Assembly: GCA_030037895.1 (NCBI GenBank)
Contig: JASHPW010000080.1
Coordinates: 1-45,305, forward strand
Reading direction: 5' to 3'
DNA from: Xanthobacteraceae bacterium
Lineage (GTDB): Bacteria; Pseudomonadota; Alphaproteobacteria; Rhizobiales; Xanthobacteraceae
DNA: 45,305 nucleotides
A program made the position numbers and the translations under genes. Of the stretch, positions 36,507 to 45,230 are shown one piece after another (position 1 is the stretch's first letter; each line of letters opens with the position of its first letter). The notes under the pieces are model-generated. The model worked only from the letters and a program-made list of their open reading frames with translations. It did no database searches and was not told the origin of the DNA.

Positions 36507-37208
36507 TTAGAGTTGCGACCCTTGATCCTCGTGAATCGGACCATCCGGCTCGCCATTATCCTGATCGTCGCCCAGGCCGCGGCCTTCGTGGCCGAACCAA
36601 TGATCGCCATGGCCGCCGTCGCGTCCGAAACTACGGCCCTCGCGCCAACCCGGCCCGAAACCATGCTCCTCGCGCCAACCGCCATGCCGCTCACCCCAAC
36701 CATCCTCGCCGCGCTTGGCAAAGTGCATGTGGTGATGATGCGGCCGTAGCAGGCGCGCCAATATCCGGAAACGGACCTTCTGCGCGTCGGTGAGGCTTTG
36801 ATACAAGGGAGCACCCGCCTCGGCGACCCGCTTCAGCGCGGCGCCGCGCCTGGCCAAATTATCGGCCCGGCGCGCCAGCCGGGCGAACGGCGTCGTTGCG
36901 GTCGGGGCCTGCTGCTCGGCCGCTTCGCGCGCCTGCAGGCGGGCAATCCGCAACTGCGCCAAGTCGCGCAGCGCCTGCTCGAAGGCCGGCCAGTTCTTCG
37001 CCTGATCGGAGGTGAGCTCGAGGCCGGCCTTGAGCGCGGCAATGCGCGCGTCGGTGAACGCGGCGATATCTTCAGCGCTCAGCCGGTGCCGATGCGCGAA
37101 GCGCGGACCGCCGTCGCCACCCGGCCCCCCGAAACGCTGTTGGGCATACACAATCGAAGAGCCGGCGATGGCAAGCGCTGCCGCCGCGGCGACCACAGGC
37201 TTGAGCAT
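36507..37208 (-). CDS. Spy/CpxP-like LTXXQ protein with His/Gly-rich tail
   Basis: A 233-residue periplasmic protein. A signal peptide (1-22, cleavage after IVYA) precedes a helical domain with two LTXXQ motifs, LTSDQ (65-69) and LTDAQ (139-143), the hallmark of Spy/CpxP envelope-stress chaperones. Residues 156-226 form a tail rich in His, Gly, Trp and Arg (PHHHHMHF, GHGDHWFGHEGRG), with eleven histidines, suggestive of metal binding. The ATG at 37208 has GGAGGAGAAC upstream. It is convergent with the methyltransferase gene and precedes an AT-rich spacer. Confidence 0.88.
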   Translation of the reverse strand: MLKPVVAAAAALAIAGSSIVYAQQRFGGPGGDGGPRFAHRHRLSAEDIAAFTDARIAALKAGLELTSDQAKNWPAFEQALRDLAQLRIARLQAREAAEQQAPTATTPFARLARRADNLARRGAALKRVAEAGAPLYQSLTDAQKVRFRILARLLRPHHHHMHFAKRGEDGWGERHGGWREEHGFGPGWREGRSFGRDGGHGDHWFGHEGRGLGDDQDNGEPDGPIHEDQGSQL

Positions 37209-37265
37209 GTTCTCCTCCTCAGAGATTGTGGTGCCGAAGTTAAGAACCGCGCCGCCGCGAGACAA

Positions 37266-37395
37266 GTTAAACTTTCGTCAGGTAACTTTTTTTGAAGATT
37301 ACATCCCGGTAATGTTTAGGAAAAGCATAATGATATAAGATGCTGTGATAGTATAAATGTCTCAGCTTACTGCAGCACGTGCAACTCGATTCCGT
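37266..37395. other. AT-rich spacer between the Spy-like gene and aapP
   Basis: About 130 bases of markedly AT-rich sequence (for example AACTTTTTTTGAAGATTACA and AAAGCATAATGATATAAGAT) in a GC-rich window. It holds the upstream region of the minus-strand Spy-like gene and the 3' end of the aap operon. No open frame is supported. It may carry the Spy-like promoter. Confidence 0.5.
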
Positions 37396-38172
37396 TCAGT
37401 TAAGTATTTGCTTGAGAAACATTCGTGTACGCTCGTGTTGCGGCTGATCGAAAAAGTTTTTTGGTTCGTTGACCTCGACGACCTGCCCATCGTCCATGAA
37501 GATCACGCGGTCGGCGACCTGCCGCGCGAAGCCCATCTCATGGGAGACCACGAGCATGGTGATGCCGTCGGCGGCAAGCTCGACCATGGTGTCGAGCACC
37601 TCTTTCTTCATCTCCGGATCGAGCGCCGAGGTCGGCTCGTCGAACAGCATGATGTTCGGATTCATGCACAGCGCGCGGGCGATGGCGACGCGCTGCTGCT
37701 GGCCGCCGGAGAGTCGCGCGGGATATTTGTGGACCTGGTCCGGTATCTTCACGCGGACGAGATAGGTCATGGCCAGCGCCTCGGCCTCGCGTTTCGGCAT
37801 GTGCCGCACCCAGATCGGCGCCAGCGTGCAGTTCTCGAGCACCGTAAGATGCGGGAACAGGTTGAAATGTTGGAACACCATGCCAACGTCGCGGCGCACG
37901 GTGAGGATGCGCTTGGGATCCTCCGTCAGCTCGACGCCGTCGACAATGACGCGGCCGCGCTGCCAATCCTCCAGCCGGTTGATGCAGCGTAACAGCGTCG
38001 ACTTGCCGCCGCCGGAAGGACCGCAGATGACGATGCGCTCGCCGCGTGCGACCTTCAGGTTGATGTCGCGCAGCACGTAAAAGTCGCCGTACCATTTGTG
38101 CAGCCCGACTACTTCGACCGCCACGTCGGCCTGCGGGGCGCCGGCGCCGGAATGGTCCGAACGCTGTTGCAT
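37396..38172 (-). CDS. aapP: General L-amino acid ABC transporter, ATP-binding protein
   Basis: The cytoplasmic ATPase of the polar amino-acid importer, 258 residues. Walker A is GPSGGGKST, the signature is LSGGQQQR, Walker B is IMLFDEPTSALD, and the H-loop is VVSHEMGF. The N-terminal VVGLHKWYGDFYVLRDINLK is typical of AapP/GlnQ-type subunits. The start MQQRSDHSG at 38172 is preferred; the frame extends upstream into aapM. It is the last gene of aapJ-aapQ-aapM-aapP, 11 bases after aapM. Confidence 0.96.
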   Translation of the reverse strand: MQQRSDHSGAGAPQADVAVEVVGLHKWYGDFYVLRDINLKVARGERIVICGPSGGGKSTLLRCINRLEDWQRGRVIVDGVELTEDPKRILTVRRDVGMVFQHFNLFPHLTVLENCTLAPIWVRHMPKREAEALAMTYLVRVKIPDQVHKYPARLSGGQQQRVAIARALCMNPNIMLFDEPTSALDPEMKKEVLDTMVELAADGITMLVVSHEMGFARQVADRVIFMDDGQVVEVNEPKNFFDQPQHERTRMFLKQILN

Positions 38173-38183
38173 CGTGATCCCCG

Positions 38184-39308
38184 TTACCGCCGGCCGGCGC
38201 GCGCCAACCGCGCTTCCACGCTGCGCGCGTAACGCGACATGCCATAGCAGCAGACGAAATAGAAGAGCGCGGCGACGACGTAGCCGGTGACGGTGGTGGT
38301 CGGAGCCGTCCATTTCGGATCGGCGCGTGCCGCCTCGATGGTGCGCAGGAAATCGAAAATGCCGACGACGAACACCAGCGTCGTGTCCTTGAACAGCCCG
38401 ATGAAGGTGTTGACGATGTTCGGCAGCGTCACGCCCAGCGCCTGCGGCAGGATGACGAGCCCCATCATCCGCCAATAGGTGAGGCCGAGGGCACGTGCCG
38501 CCTCGTACTGCCCGCGCGACACCGCGACGAGGCCGCCGCGCACCACCTCCGCCATGTAGGCCGATGCGAACAGTGCAACGCCAATCAGCGCGCGCAGCAG
38601 CTTGTCCGGCGCCAGCCGTTCGGGGACGAACAGCGGCAGCATGACGCTCGCCATGAACAAGACCGTGATCAACGGTACGCCGCGGACGAATTCGATGAAG
38701 GCGACCGCGAACAGCCTGACGACGGGCATGTCGGAGCGCCGGGCCAATGCGAGCAGGATGCCGAGCGGCAGCGAGAACACCATGCCGATCGCGGCGACGA
38801 CCACGGTCACGAGGACGCCGCCCCACAGCGCCGTGGGGACGACGGCGAGCCCGATCAACGGGGCGCCGTGAAGCAGCACGAACGACAGAATCGGCAGCGC
38901 GATAAAAAAATACCCGGCGCCGACGTCGCGGCGCGGGGCCGACAGCCACGACAGCCAAACGACACCGAGCGCCAAGGCCAGGAAGAACAGATCGACCCGC
39001 CAGCGTTCGCCCATGGGATAGGAGCCATAGACGAAATAGGAGAACCAGACGCGCACAAAGGCCCAGCAAGCGCCCGGATGCGGTTGCGCGATAGACGCGA
39101 GGCAGGCGTCGCGGCCTTCTCCCGACCAGACCGCATCGAGAAACAAGAACCGGATGAGCGGCGGCGCGATCCAGGCAATCGCCAGGATGCAGACGAGCGT
39201 GAGCGCCGCATTGGCCGGACTCGAAAACAGATTGGCCCGCAGCCAGCCGAAAACGCCGGCGTGCGCCGCCGCTCCGCGCACACGGAACTCTCCGCCGATG
39301 GCGCTCAT
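38184..39308 (-). CDS. aapM: General L-amino acid ABC transporter, permease AapM
   Basis: A 374-residue inner-membrane permease of the His/Glu/Gln/Arg type. The N-terminal extension has extra transmembrane segments and a periplasmic stretch. The C-terminal half carries the permease core, with FVRGVPLITVLFMASVMLPL and the EAA loop EAARALGLTYWRMMGLVILP at the ATPase contact. The start MSAIGGEFRVRG at 39308 is five bases after aapQ; an upstream frame overlaps aapQ. It pairs with AapQ to form the channel. Confidence 0.95.
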   Translation of the reverse strand: MSAIGGEFRVRGAAAHAGVFGWLRANLFSSPANAALTLVCILAIAWIAPPLIRFLFLDAVWSGEGRDACLASIAQPHPGACWAFVRVWFSYFVYGSYPMGERWRVDLFFLALALGVVWLSWLSAPRRDVGAGYFFIALPILSFVLLHGAPLIGLAVVPTALWGGVLVTVVVAAIGMVFSLPLGILLALARRSDMPVVRLFAVAFIEFVRGVPLITVLFMASVMLPLFVPERLAPDKLLRALIGVALFASAYMAEVVRGGLVAVSRGQYEAARALGLTYWRMMGLVILPQALGVTLPNIVNTFIGLFKDTTLVFVVGIFDFLRTIEAARADPKWTAPTTTVTGYVVAALFYFVCCYGMSRYARSVEARLARAGRR

Positions 39309-39313
39309 TGCGG

Positions 39314-40492
39314 TCAGCGCTCCGCGATCGCGGTCGCCCGCGCGTAAAGATTCATCAACAGCGACATGAACAGGCTGATGGCGAGATAGACCGCCATGGT
39401 GATGGCGATTACCTCCACCGCCTGGCCGGTGATGTTCAAGACGCTGCCGGCAAAGACCTGGACGAGATCGGGATAGCCGATGGCGACAGCGAGCGAGGAG
39501 TTCTTGATCAGATTGAGGTATTGGCTGGTCAGCGGCGGAACGATGACGCGCATCGCCTGCGGAACCACGACGAGACGCAGCGTCGCGCCGGTGCCCAGAC
39601 CGAGCGCCTGGGCGGCTTCGGTCTGGCCGGAGGGCACGGCAAGAACGCCGGCGCGCACCACTTCGGCGATGAAGGCGGCCGTATAGACCGTGAGCGCGAG
39701 AACGAGCGCGGCGAGTTCCGGCAGGATCTCGACGCCGCCCTGCACATTGAAGCGGCCTATTTCCGGAAAGCTGAAGGCGAGTGGAAAGCCGGCGAGCGCG
39801 AAGACGAGGAGCGGCAACCCGCAAAGGAAAGCGAACGCAGGCCAGAGCACGCGCACTTGCCCTCCCATGCGCCGCCGCCGGCGCGCCCACAGCCGCAAGA
39901 TAAACGCGGCGACCACGCCAACAACGAGCGCGACGAGGACGGCGCCGAACGCCGGTGCAAATTCCGGCCGCGGCAGGAACAGGCCGCGATTGTTGAGGAT
40001 TCCGCCTCCCGGCAGCGGCACGCTGTCGCGCAATTGCGGCAGCGATTGCAACACGGCATTGTACCAGAATAGCAGTTGCAGCAGCAGCGGCACGTTGCGA
40101 ATAAGCTCAACGTACCCGCCGGTGAGCCGGGCGATGAGCCAATTGCGCGACAGCCGCGCGATGCCGATGACGAAGCCGAGCACCGTCGCGAGCACGATGC
40201 CGATCGCTGCGACGAAGAGCGTGTTGAGAAGCCCGACCCAGAAGGCGCGGCCGAAAGTCGACGTGCTGGCGGAATAGCCGATCAGCGTCTGGCTGATATC
40301 GAAGCCGGCGGTGTTGTTCCAAAAGCCGAAGCCCGAGGCGATGTTGGCGCGGGCGAGATTCTGCGCTGCATTGAGGGCGGCGCCGAAAGCGAGGCCGATA
40401 ACGAGAACGACGAGGCCGATCTGAATCGCGACGCCGCCCAGGCGGCGGGCGCGGCGCGCGTGGCGCGGCAAAACTTGGGCGTCATCGGCCAT
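39314..40492 (-). CDS. aapQ: General L-amino acid ABC transporter, permease AapQ
   Basis: A 392-residue permease with about eight transmembrane segments. It has VELIRNVPLLLQLLFWYNAV, a periplasmic insertion around residues 150-190, and the cytoplasmic EAA-type loop AAQALGLGTGATLRLVVVPQ followed by SQYLNLIKNSSLAVAIGYPD. In Rhizobium the Aap system takes up many L-amino acids and also allows efflux. It lies 38 bases downstream of aapJ and overlaps neither neighbour. Confidence 0.95.
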   Translation of the reverse strand: MADDAQVLPRHARRARRLGGVAIQIGLVVLVIGLAFGAALNAAQNLARANIASGFGFWNNTAGFDISQTLIGYSASTSTFGRAFWVGLLNTLFVAAIGIVLATVLGFVIGIARLSRNWLIARLTGGYVELIRNVPLLLQLLFWYNAVLQSLPQLRDSVPLPGGGILNNRGLFLPRPEFAPAFGAVLVALVVGVVAAFILRLWARRRRRMGGQVRVLWPAFAFLCGLPLLVFALAGFPLAFSFPEIGRFNVQGGVEILPELAALVLALTVYTAAFIAEVVRAGVLAVPSGQTEAAQALGLGTGATLRLVVVPQAMRVIVPPLTSQYLNLIKNSSLAVAIGYPDLVQVFAGSVLNITGQAVEVIAITMAVYLAISLFMSLLMNLYARATAIAER

Positions 40493-40530
40493 GGATTGGC
40501 CCGCAGTTCAACGACGGGCGCGCCGGCGGC

Positions 40531-41547
40531 TCAGCGGAACGGCGGCCCGTATTGCAGGCCGCCCTTGGTCCACAGCGCGTTGAGGCCGCGCGCAATCTTC
40601 AACGGCGAGCCCTGCCCGATATTGCGTTCAAAAACTTCGCCGTAATTGCCGACCCGCTTGATGATGCGATAGACCCAATCATTGGTGAGGCCGAGCGCCT
40701 CGCCATATTGTCCCTCGACGCCGAGCATCCGCCTGGTCTCCGGGTCGTCGGATTTCAGCTTTTCGTCCACATTGGTCTGGTTCACCCCGAGCTCCTCGGC
40801 GTCGATCATGGCAAAATGCGTCCAGCGCACGATGTCGGTCCACTGATTGTCGCCTTGGCGCACCACGGGACTGAGCGGCTCCTTGGAAATGATCTCCGGC
40901 AGCACGATATGCTCGCTCGGCTCGGCCAATTGCAAACGCTCGCCGTAAAGCCCCGACGAGTCGGTCGTATAGGAATCGCAGCGGCCGGTCTCATAGGCTT
41001 TGAGGGCCTCGTCCGCGGACGCAAACGTCACCGTTTTAAGGTCCATGTGGTGGGTGCGGAAATAGTCGGCGAGATTAAGCTCGGTGGTGGTGCCTTGCTG
41101 CACGCAAACGGCGGCGCCGTTGAGCTCGAGCGCCGAGCTTACTTTCAGCGATTTGTGCACCATGAAGCCTTGGCCGTCGTAATAGGTGACGGCGGGGAAA
41201 TCGAGCCCGAGCGCGGCGTCGCGCGACAGCGTCCAGGTCGTGTTGCGCGAGAGCACGTCGATCTCGCCGGATTGCAGCGCGGTGAAGCGATCCTTGGCGG
41301 TCAGCGGCACGAACTTGACCTTGGTCGGATCGTTGAAAATCGCCGCCGCGATGGCGCGGCAAAAATCGACGTCGAACCCGGTCCACTTGCCCTGCGGGTC
41401 GGGCATGCCGAAACCGGCCAAGGTGCCGTTGGCGCCGCAGACGAGTTCGCCGCGATTCTTGACCGCATTGAGCGTCTGCGCGCTGGCCGCTTGCGTCGCG
41501 AATGCAACCACTGCCGCGAAAGCAATAGCCGTGGCGAGGCGTTTCAT
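40531..41547 (-). CDS. aapJ: General L-amino acid ABC transporter, periplasmic binding protein
   Basis: A 338-residue solute-binding protein (family 3) with a signal peptide (1-23, AAVVAFATQAASA). The mature protein opens TLNAVKNRGELVCGANGTLA and contains GFDVDFCRAIAAAIFNDPTK and FTALQSGEIDVLSRNTTWTL, family-typical for AapJ/BztA. The start at 41547 gives the signal peptide. As the first gene of the operon it should be transcribed most strongly. It is divergent from metC across a 190-base control region. Confidence 0.96.
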   Translation of the reverse strand: MKRLATAIAFAAVVAFATQAASAQTLNAVKNRGELVCGANGTLAGFGMPDPQGKWTGFDVDFCRAIAAAIFNDPTKVKFVPLTAKDRFTALQSGEIDVLSRNTTWTLSRDAALGLDFPAVTYYDGQGFMVHKSLKVSSALELNGAAVCVQQGTTTELNLADYFRTHHMDLKTVTFASADEALKAYETGRCDSYTTDSSGLYGERLQLAEPSEHIVLPEIISKEPLSPVVRQGDNQWTDIVRWTHFAMIDAEELGVNQTNVDEKLKSDDPETRRMLGVEGQYGEALGLTNDWVYRIIKRVGNYGEVFERNIGQGSPLKIARGLNALWTKGGLQYGPPFR

Positions 41548-41659
41548 GATCAGGCCTTTCAGGATGGACGGCCGCGCGCCGAGCCCCCGTGCCGGCGCGC
41601 TTGCGGCGGTTTGCCTGCCGGTTCGCATCTGAGAACGATCGCATTGCAAGGTCAAGGGG

Positions 41660-41688
41660 TTGACGAGAAGCTGCGATGCCGAAGTAAT
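41660..41688 (+). promoter_or_regulatory. Candidate promoter for metC
   Basis: TTGACG (41660-41665) and AGTAAT (41683-41688) are spaced by 17 bases, about 50 bases before the metC ATG. The ribosome-binding site AAGGA lies at about 41726-41730. The region 41548-41737 must also hold the aapJ promoter in the other direction. No SAM riboswitch was recognised. Confidence 0.45.
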
Positions 41689-41737
41689 GGCGCCGGCGAG
41701 CAAATTGAGCCGCAGCGGCCGCGCGAAAGGACCGACG

Positions 41738-42940
41738 ATGAAGGAAGCCAGTAAGGATGGGCGTTCCGCGGCGCGACGCCCGGATACGCGCGTGGTCACG
41801 GCCGGCCGCGATCCCGCCGCCTATTACGGCTTCGTCAACCCGCCGGTCTATCATGCTTCGACCGTGCTCTATCCCAGCGCCGAGGATTACCTCGCCCATC
41901 GCGCGCCTTATCAATACGGCCGCCGCGGCACGCCGACGACGGAGGCGCTCGAACTGGCGCTGCAGGAACTGGAAGGGCCGCAATGCGCCGGCGTGGCGCT
42001 GCTGCCGTCGGGCCTGGCGGCGATTTCGTCGGCATTGTTGTCCGTCCTGCATGCCGGCGACCACGCGCTCGTGACCGACAGCGCCTATGGGCCGACACGC
42101 AGCTATTGCGACCAGATTCTCACGCGGCTCGGCGTCGCCACCACCTATTACGACCCGCTGATCGGCGCGGCGATCACCGGGCTGTTTCGACCGAATACGC
42201 GGGTCGTTTATCTGGAATCGCCGGGCTCGCTGAGCTTCGAGATGCAGGACGTTGCCGGCATCGCCGCGGCGGCGCACGCCAAGGGCGCGCTCGTGCTCAT
42301 GGACAACACCTGGGCGACCCCGCTCTATTTCCGCGCGCTCGAAAACGGCGTCGACCTCTCGATCCAGGCCGGCACCAAATATATCGGCGGCCATGCCGAT
42401 GTAATGCTCGGCACGGTTTCGGCCAACGGCGCAACCGCGGCGAGCCTCAAGAATATGGTGGGCCTCAGCGGGCTGTGCGTCGGCCCGGACGACGTCTATC
42501 TCGGCTTGCGCGGCTTGCGCACGCTCGCGGTGCGGCTCGATCGCCATTACCGATCGGGATTGGCCGTCGCGCGCTGGCTGGAGCAGCGCCCGGAAGTGCT
42601 GCGCCTCCTGCATCCGGCGCTGGAGAGCCATCCCGGCCACGCCGTCTGGAAGCGCGATTGCACCGGCGCCTGCGGATTGTTCAGCGTCGTGCTCAAGCCG
42701 GTGCCGCAGCAGGCGGTGTACGCTTTTCTCGATGCGCTCGAGCTCTTCGGCATCGGCGCCTCATGGGGCGGCTATGAGAGCCTCGCCATTCCCTTCGACT
42801 GCACGGGCGCGCGCACCGCGACGCGCTGGCACTCGGGCGGCCCCACCGTGCGCTTCCACATCGGGCTCGAAGCCGTCGACGACCTTCTCGCCGATCTCGA
42901 GCGCGGCTTTGCCGCGCTCGCCGCCGCGGCGCAAGCGTGA
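41738..42940 (+). CDS. metC: Cystathionine beta-lyase
   Basis: A PLP enzyme that splits cystathionine to homocysteine, pyruvate and ammonia; 400 residues of the Cys/Met-metabolism fold type I family. The PLP lysine is Lys214 in IQAGTKYIGGHADVMLG. Other signatures are YGRRGTPTTEALELALQELE, LPSGLAAISSALLSVL and LVLMDNTWATPLYF. The C-terminal RFHIGLEAVDDLLADLERGF is intact. It could also act on other beta-substituted substrates. Its position divergent from aapJ is conserved in Rhizobium. Confidence 0.95.
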   Translation: MKEASKDGRSAARRPDTRVVTAGRDPAAYYGFVNPPVYHASTVLYPSAEDYLAHRAPYQYGRRGTPTTEALELALQELEGPQCAGVALLPSGLAAISSALLSVLHAGDHALVTDSAYGPTRSYCDQILTRLGVATTYYDPLIGAAITGLFRPNTRVVYLESPGSLSFEMQDVAGIAAAAHAKGALVLMDNTWATPLYFRALENGVDLSIQAGTKYIGGHADVMLGTVSANGATAASLKNMVGLSGLCVGPDDVYLGLRGLRTLAVRLDRHYRSGLAVARWLEQRPEVLRLLHPALESHPGHAVWKRDCTGACGLFSVVLKPVPQQAVYAFLDALELFGIGASWGGYESLAIPFDCTGARTATRWHSGGPTVRFHIGLEAVDDLLADLERGFAALAAAAQA

Positions 42941-42943
42941 GGT

Positions 42944-43276
42944 TTACGCAGTCGAGGCGGCCGCGTTGCGGTCACGGATGACGAAATAGAGGTTGCGCAG
43001 GTACACGAACACGCCGAACGCCTGGCCGACAATGAACACCACGTCCTTGCGGTAGAGCGCATAGGCCAGAAGCGTGAGGCCGCCGGCAATGGAGAATATC
43101 CAGAACGCCAGCGGAATGACGCTGCGACCGGCGCGCTCCGAGGCGATCCATTGCACCAGGAAGCGCATGGTGAACATCGCCTGGGCGAGGAAGCCCAGAA
43201 GCACCCACCAATCGAGCCGGGTGATGAAGACCTCCTGCAGATAGGCGCCGACCGAACGCGAAAGATCAACGAGCAA
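42944..43276 (-). CDS. LAB_N domain membrane protein (lipid-A-disaccharide synthase N-terminal-like)
   Basis: A 110-residue protein with three transmembrane segments, matching the LAB_N domain found alone or at the N-terminus of some LpxB-type proteins. The motifs are FLAQAMFTMRFLVQWIASER, PLAFWIFSIAGGLTLLAYAL and GQAFGVFVYLRNLYFVIRDR. Its gene overlaps the end of the glycosyltransferase gene by 11 bases. As in other rhizobia it probably assists the neighbouring glycosyltransferase, but this is inferred from the pairing. Confidence 0.9.
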   Translation of the reverse strand: MLVDLSRSVGAYLQEVFITRLDWWVLLGFLAQAMFTMRFLVQWIASERAGRSVIPLAFWIFSIAGGLTLLAYALYRKDVVFIVGQAFGVFVYLRNLYFVIRDRNAAASTA

Positions 43277-44021
43277 GGGTAATCTCCTCGGACTGGGGAA
43301 CGCGCCTGCGGCGCCGGATCAGCCAGCATACTCCGGCAAGATCGACGATGCCGATCCACAGCCGATCCCACATGCCGTAGTTCGACGCGCCGTGCCGCCG
43401 CGGCCGATCGATCACATCGATGTAGCCGATGTCGAATCCTTCACGTCGCACCAGCGCCGGCAGAAAGCGGTGCAGCCCATCGAAGTAAGGCAGCGACAGG
43501 AACAGGTCGCGACGGAACGCCTTGAGGCCGCACCCGGTGTCGCGCGTGCCGTCCCTGAGCACGGCGGCGCGCACGCCGTTGGCGATGCGCGATTGCAGCG
43601 CCTTGAAGCCCGACGCCTGGCGGCCGACCCGTTGGCCGGCGATGAGAGCGACGCGCGGCAAACCCTTTTCGAGCGCGGCGACGAGCACGGGGATAAAGGC
43701 GGGATCGTTCTGGCCGTCACCGTCGAGCGTGACGATGATCGGCGCGCGCGCTTCCCTGACGCCCGTGCGCAACGCCGCCGATTGGCCGCACGGCTGCGCA
43801 TGGCGGATCTGGCGCAGCCACGGGCGTTGCGCCATCAGACCTCGCAACTCATCCTCGGTCGCGTCGCGCGAGCCGTCGTTGACATAGACGATCTCGAAGG
43901 CTTGGCCGTCCAGCGCGGCGGCGATTTCGGCGACGAGCGGCGCGATATTGCCGGCCTCGTTGCGCACCGGCACGACGACGGATATGGCCGGAGCGGGATA
44001 GGGTTCGTTGCTCCGCGCCAT
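43266..44021 (-). CDS. Family 2 glycosyltransferase (dolichyl-phosphate mannosyltransferase-like)
   Basis: A 251-residue GT2 enzyme of the polyprenyl-phosphate sugar synthase type. The nucleotide-sugar site includes VVVPVRNEAGNIAPLV, YVNDGSRDATEDEL and TLDGDGQNDPAF (DxD-type metal site). RDTGCGLKAFRRDLF follows. The C-terminus ends with a short hydrophobic segment (LWIGIVDLAGVCWLI) and a basic stretch. The likely reaction is transfer of a sugar from a nucleotide donor to a lipid phosphate; neither sugar nor lipid can be named. The start at 44021 is two bases after the PAP2 gene. Confidence 0.92.
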   Translation of the reverse strand: MARSNEPYPAPAISVVVPVRNEAGNIAPLVAEIAAALDGQAFEIVYVNDGSRDATEDELRGLMAQRPWLRQIRHAQPCGQSAALRTGVREARAPIIVTLDGDGQNDPAFIPVLVAALEKGLPRVALIAGQRVGRQASGFKALQSRIANGVRAAVLRDGTRDTGCGLKAFRRDLFLSLPYFDGLHRFLPALVRREGFDIGYIDVIDRPRRHGASNYGMWDRLWIGIVDLAGVCWLIRRRRRVPQSEEITLAR

Positions 44022-44023
44022 GC

Positions 44024-44917
44024 CTATCGCCCGATGACGACCTGGCGGGCGGCGCCTTTGACCCGCTTCCATGACGGCCACGGATAAGGCCGCAGGTCGT
44101 CCGCGAAAAACACCAGGCGCCGCGCCGCAAAGGCGCGCCGCACCATGAGCGCGCCAACGACGCCGACGAGCGCCCCGGCGATCACGTCGCTTGGATGATG
44201 GGCGAGGATGACGACGCGGCTGAGCATGATGATGAGCGCATAAAGCCACATGACCCAGCGCGCGCGCGGCCAGATGGCGCCGATGGCAATCGCCGCCGCC
44301 GCGGCGGTCGTGACATGGCCCGAGGGCATGCTGGCGTAATTGGAGCGCCAAACGAACGGCATGTAGGCGAACGGATCGCCGTTGCCGACATAGGGCCGCG
44401 CCCGGCCGATCAACCGCTTGACGATGGTCGCGAACAGGCTCGGCGCGGCGATCGCGACGAACAGGAATCCGAAGCGGGCGGCAAGCGCCGCGAGCACGCC
44501 TTGGGCGAGCGGCGGCAGCGTCGGCTTCATCACCGCCGCCAGAATCAACAGAATGATTCCGAGCGGAAACAGAAACCAGCCCGAGCGACCGAAATTGGTG
44601 ATTTTTTCGAATACGCCGATCAACGAATACGGCAGATGCCGCCCCCAATTGCTCGCGGCGGCGTCGATGAGAAACATCGAGGCAATGACGGCCGCGATGC
44701 TAAGCGCAATCGCGGCGAAGGCGATCGCGGGGAACCGCGGCGGCCGCGCCCGCGGCGCGCGCACGAGAGCATGGCTCCAGCGCACGAGATTGATCGCCGC
44801 GCGCCGGACGAACGCCGGCGCCGCCGGCGCGGGGCTAAACTGTTTCGAGGGAGCTTCGGTCACGGCCGGCGGACAATAGTGAAAACGTCTCCGCCGGGAA
44901 AGGACCGGCTCAAGCAT
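44024..44917 (-). CDS. PAP2-family membrane phosphatase
   Basis: A 297-residue membrane phosphatase with the three PAP2 motifs: KRLIGRARPY, MPSGHVTTA and SRVVILAHHPSD. Several transmembrane segments surround them. The order PAP2, GT2, LAB_N suggests lipid A 1-phosphatase (LpxE-like) or polyprenyl-diphosphate phosphatase activity coupled to envelope sugar transfer. The N-terminal 40 residues before the first transmembrane helix are basic and poorly conserved, so a later start is possible. It is the first gene of the three-gene operon. Confidence 0.9.
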   Translation of the reverse strand: MLEPVLSRRRRFHYCPPAVTEAPSKQFSPAPAAPAFVRRAAINLVRWSHALVRAPRARPPRFPAIAFAAIALSIAAVIASMFLIDAAASNWGRHLPYSLIGVFEKITNFGRSGWFLFPLGIILLILAAVMKPTLPPLAQGVLAALAARFGFLFVAIAAPSLFATIVKRLIGRARPYVGNGDPFAYMPFVWRSNYASMPSGHVTTAAAAAIAIGAIWPRARWVMWLYALIIMLSRVVILAHHPSDVIAGALVGVVGALMVRRAFAARRLVFFADDLRPYPWPSWKRVKGAARQVVIGR

Positions 44918-45044
44918 GGCCGCAAGGCCACGTCCGGGTAGCCGTATGTTCCGGCCGTGAAGGATGGGTCCGGCGGGGTCGGAGTCGGAAGGCGTCGCGC
45001 GAACGGTCCAGGCGAAACGCCAACCCCCTCCCGTAACGGATAAG

Positions 45045-45078
45045 ATTCTATATGCTTGGATATTCTATATATGCTTGG
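45045..45078. repeat. Near-direct repeat upstream of tRNA-Arg
   Basis: ATTCTATATGCTTGG (45045-45059) recurs as ATTCTATATATGCTTGG (45062-45078), differing by an inserted AT. It ends nine bases before the tRNA-Arg 5' end and is AT-rich, so it probably includes its promoter region. Confidence 0.6.
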
Positions 45079-45087
45079 CAGCGTTAT

Positions 45088-45163
45088 GGCCCCGTAGCTC
45101 AGGGGATAGAGCAACAGCCTTCTAAGCTGAAGGTCGCTGGTTCGAATCCAGCCGGGGTCGCCA
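45088..45163 (+). tRNA. tRNA-Arg (TCT)
   Basis: A 76-base tRNA with encoded CCA. The acceptor GGCCCCG pairs with CGGGGTC (one G-U pair). The anticodon loop CTTCTAA gives anticodon TCT, and the T-arm GCTGGTTCGAATCCAGC is complete. The outermost anticodon-stem pair is A-A, a mismatch that needs checking but does not obscure the identity. Confidence 0.95.
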
Positions 45164-45230
45164 CCAGGGTGTTTGTCTGATCGAATGCGCCGTTATTGCG
45201 CGGAGCCCTGACGGCTCGTGAGGAGCCGCA

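Noticed and set aside
41548..41737. SAM riboswitch upstream of metC
   Set aside because: No SAM-I or SAM-II core pattern could be recognised; only a promoter-like sequence.
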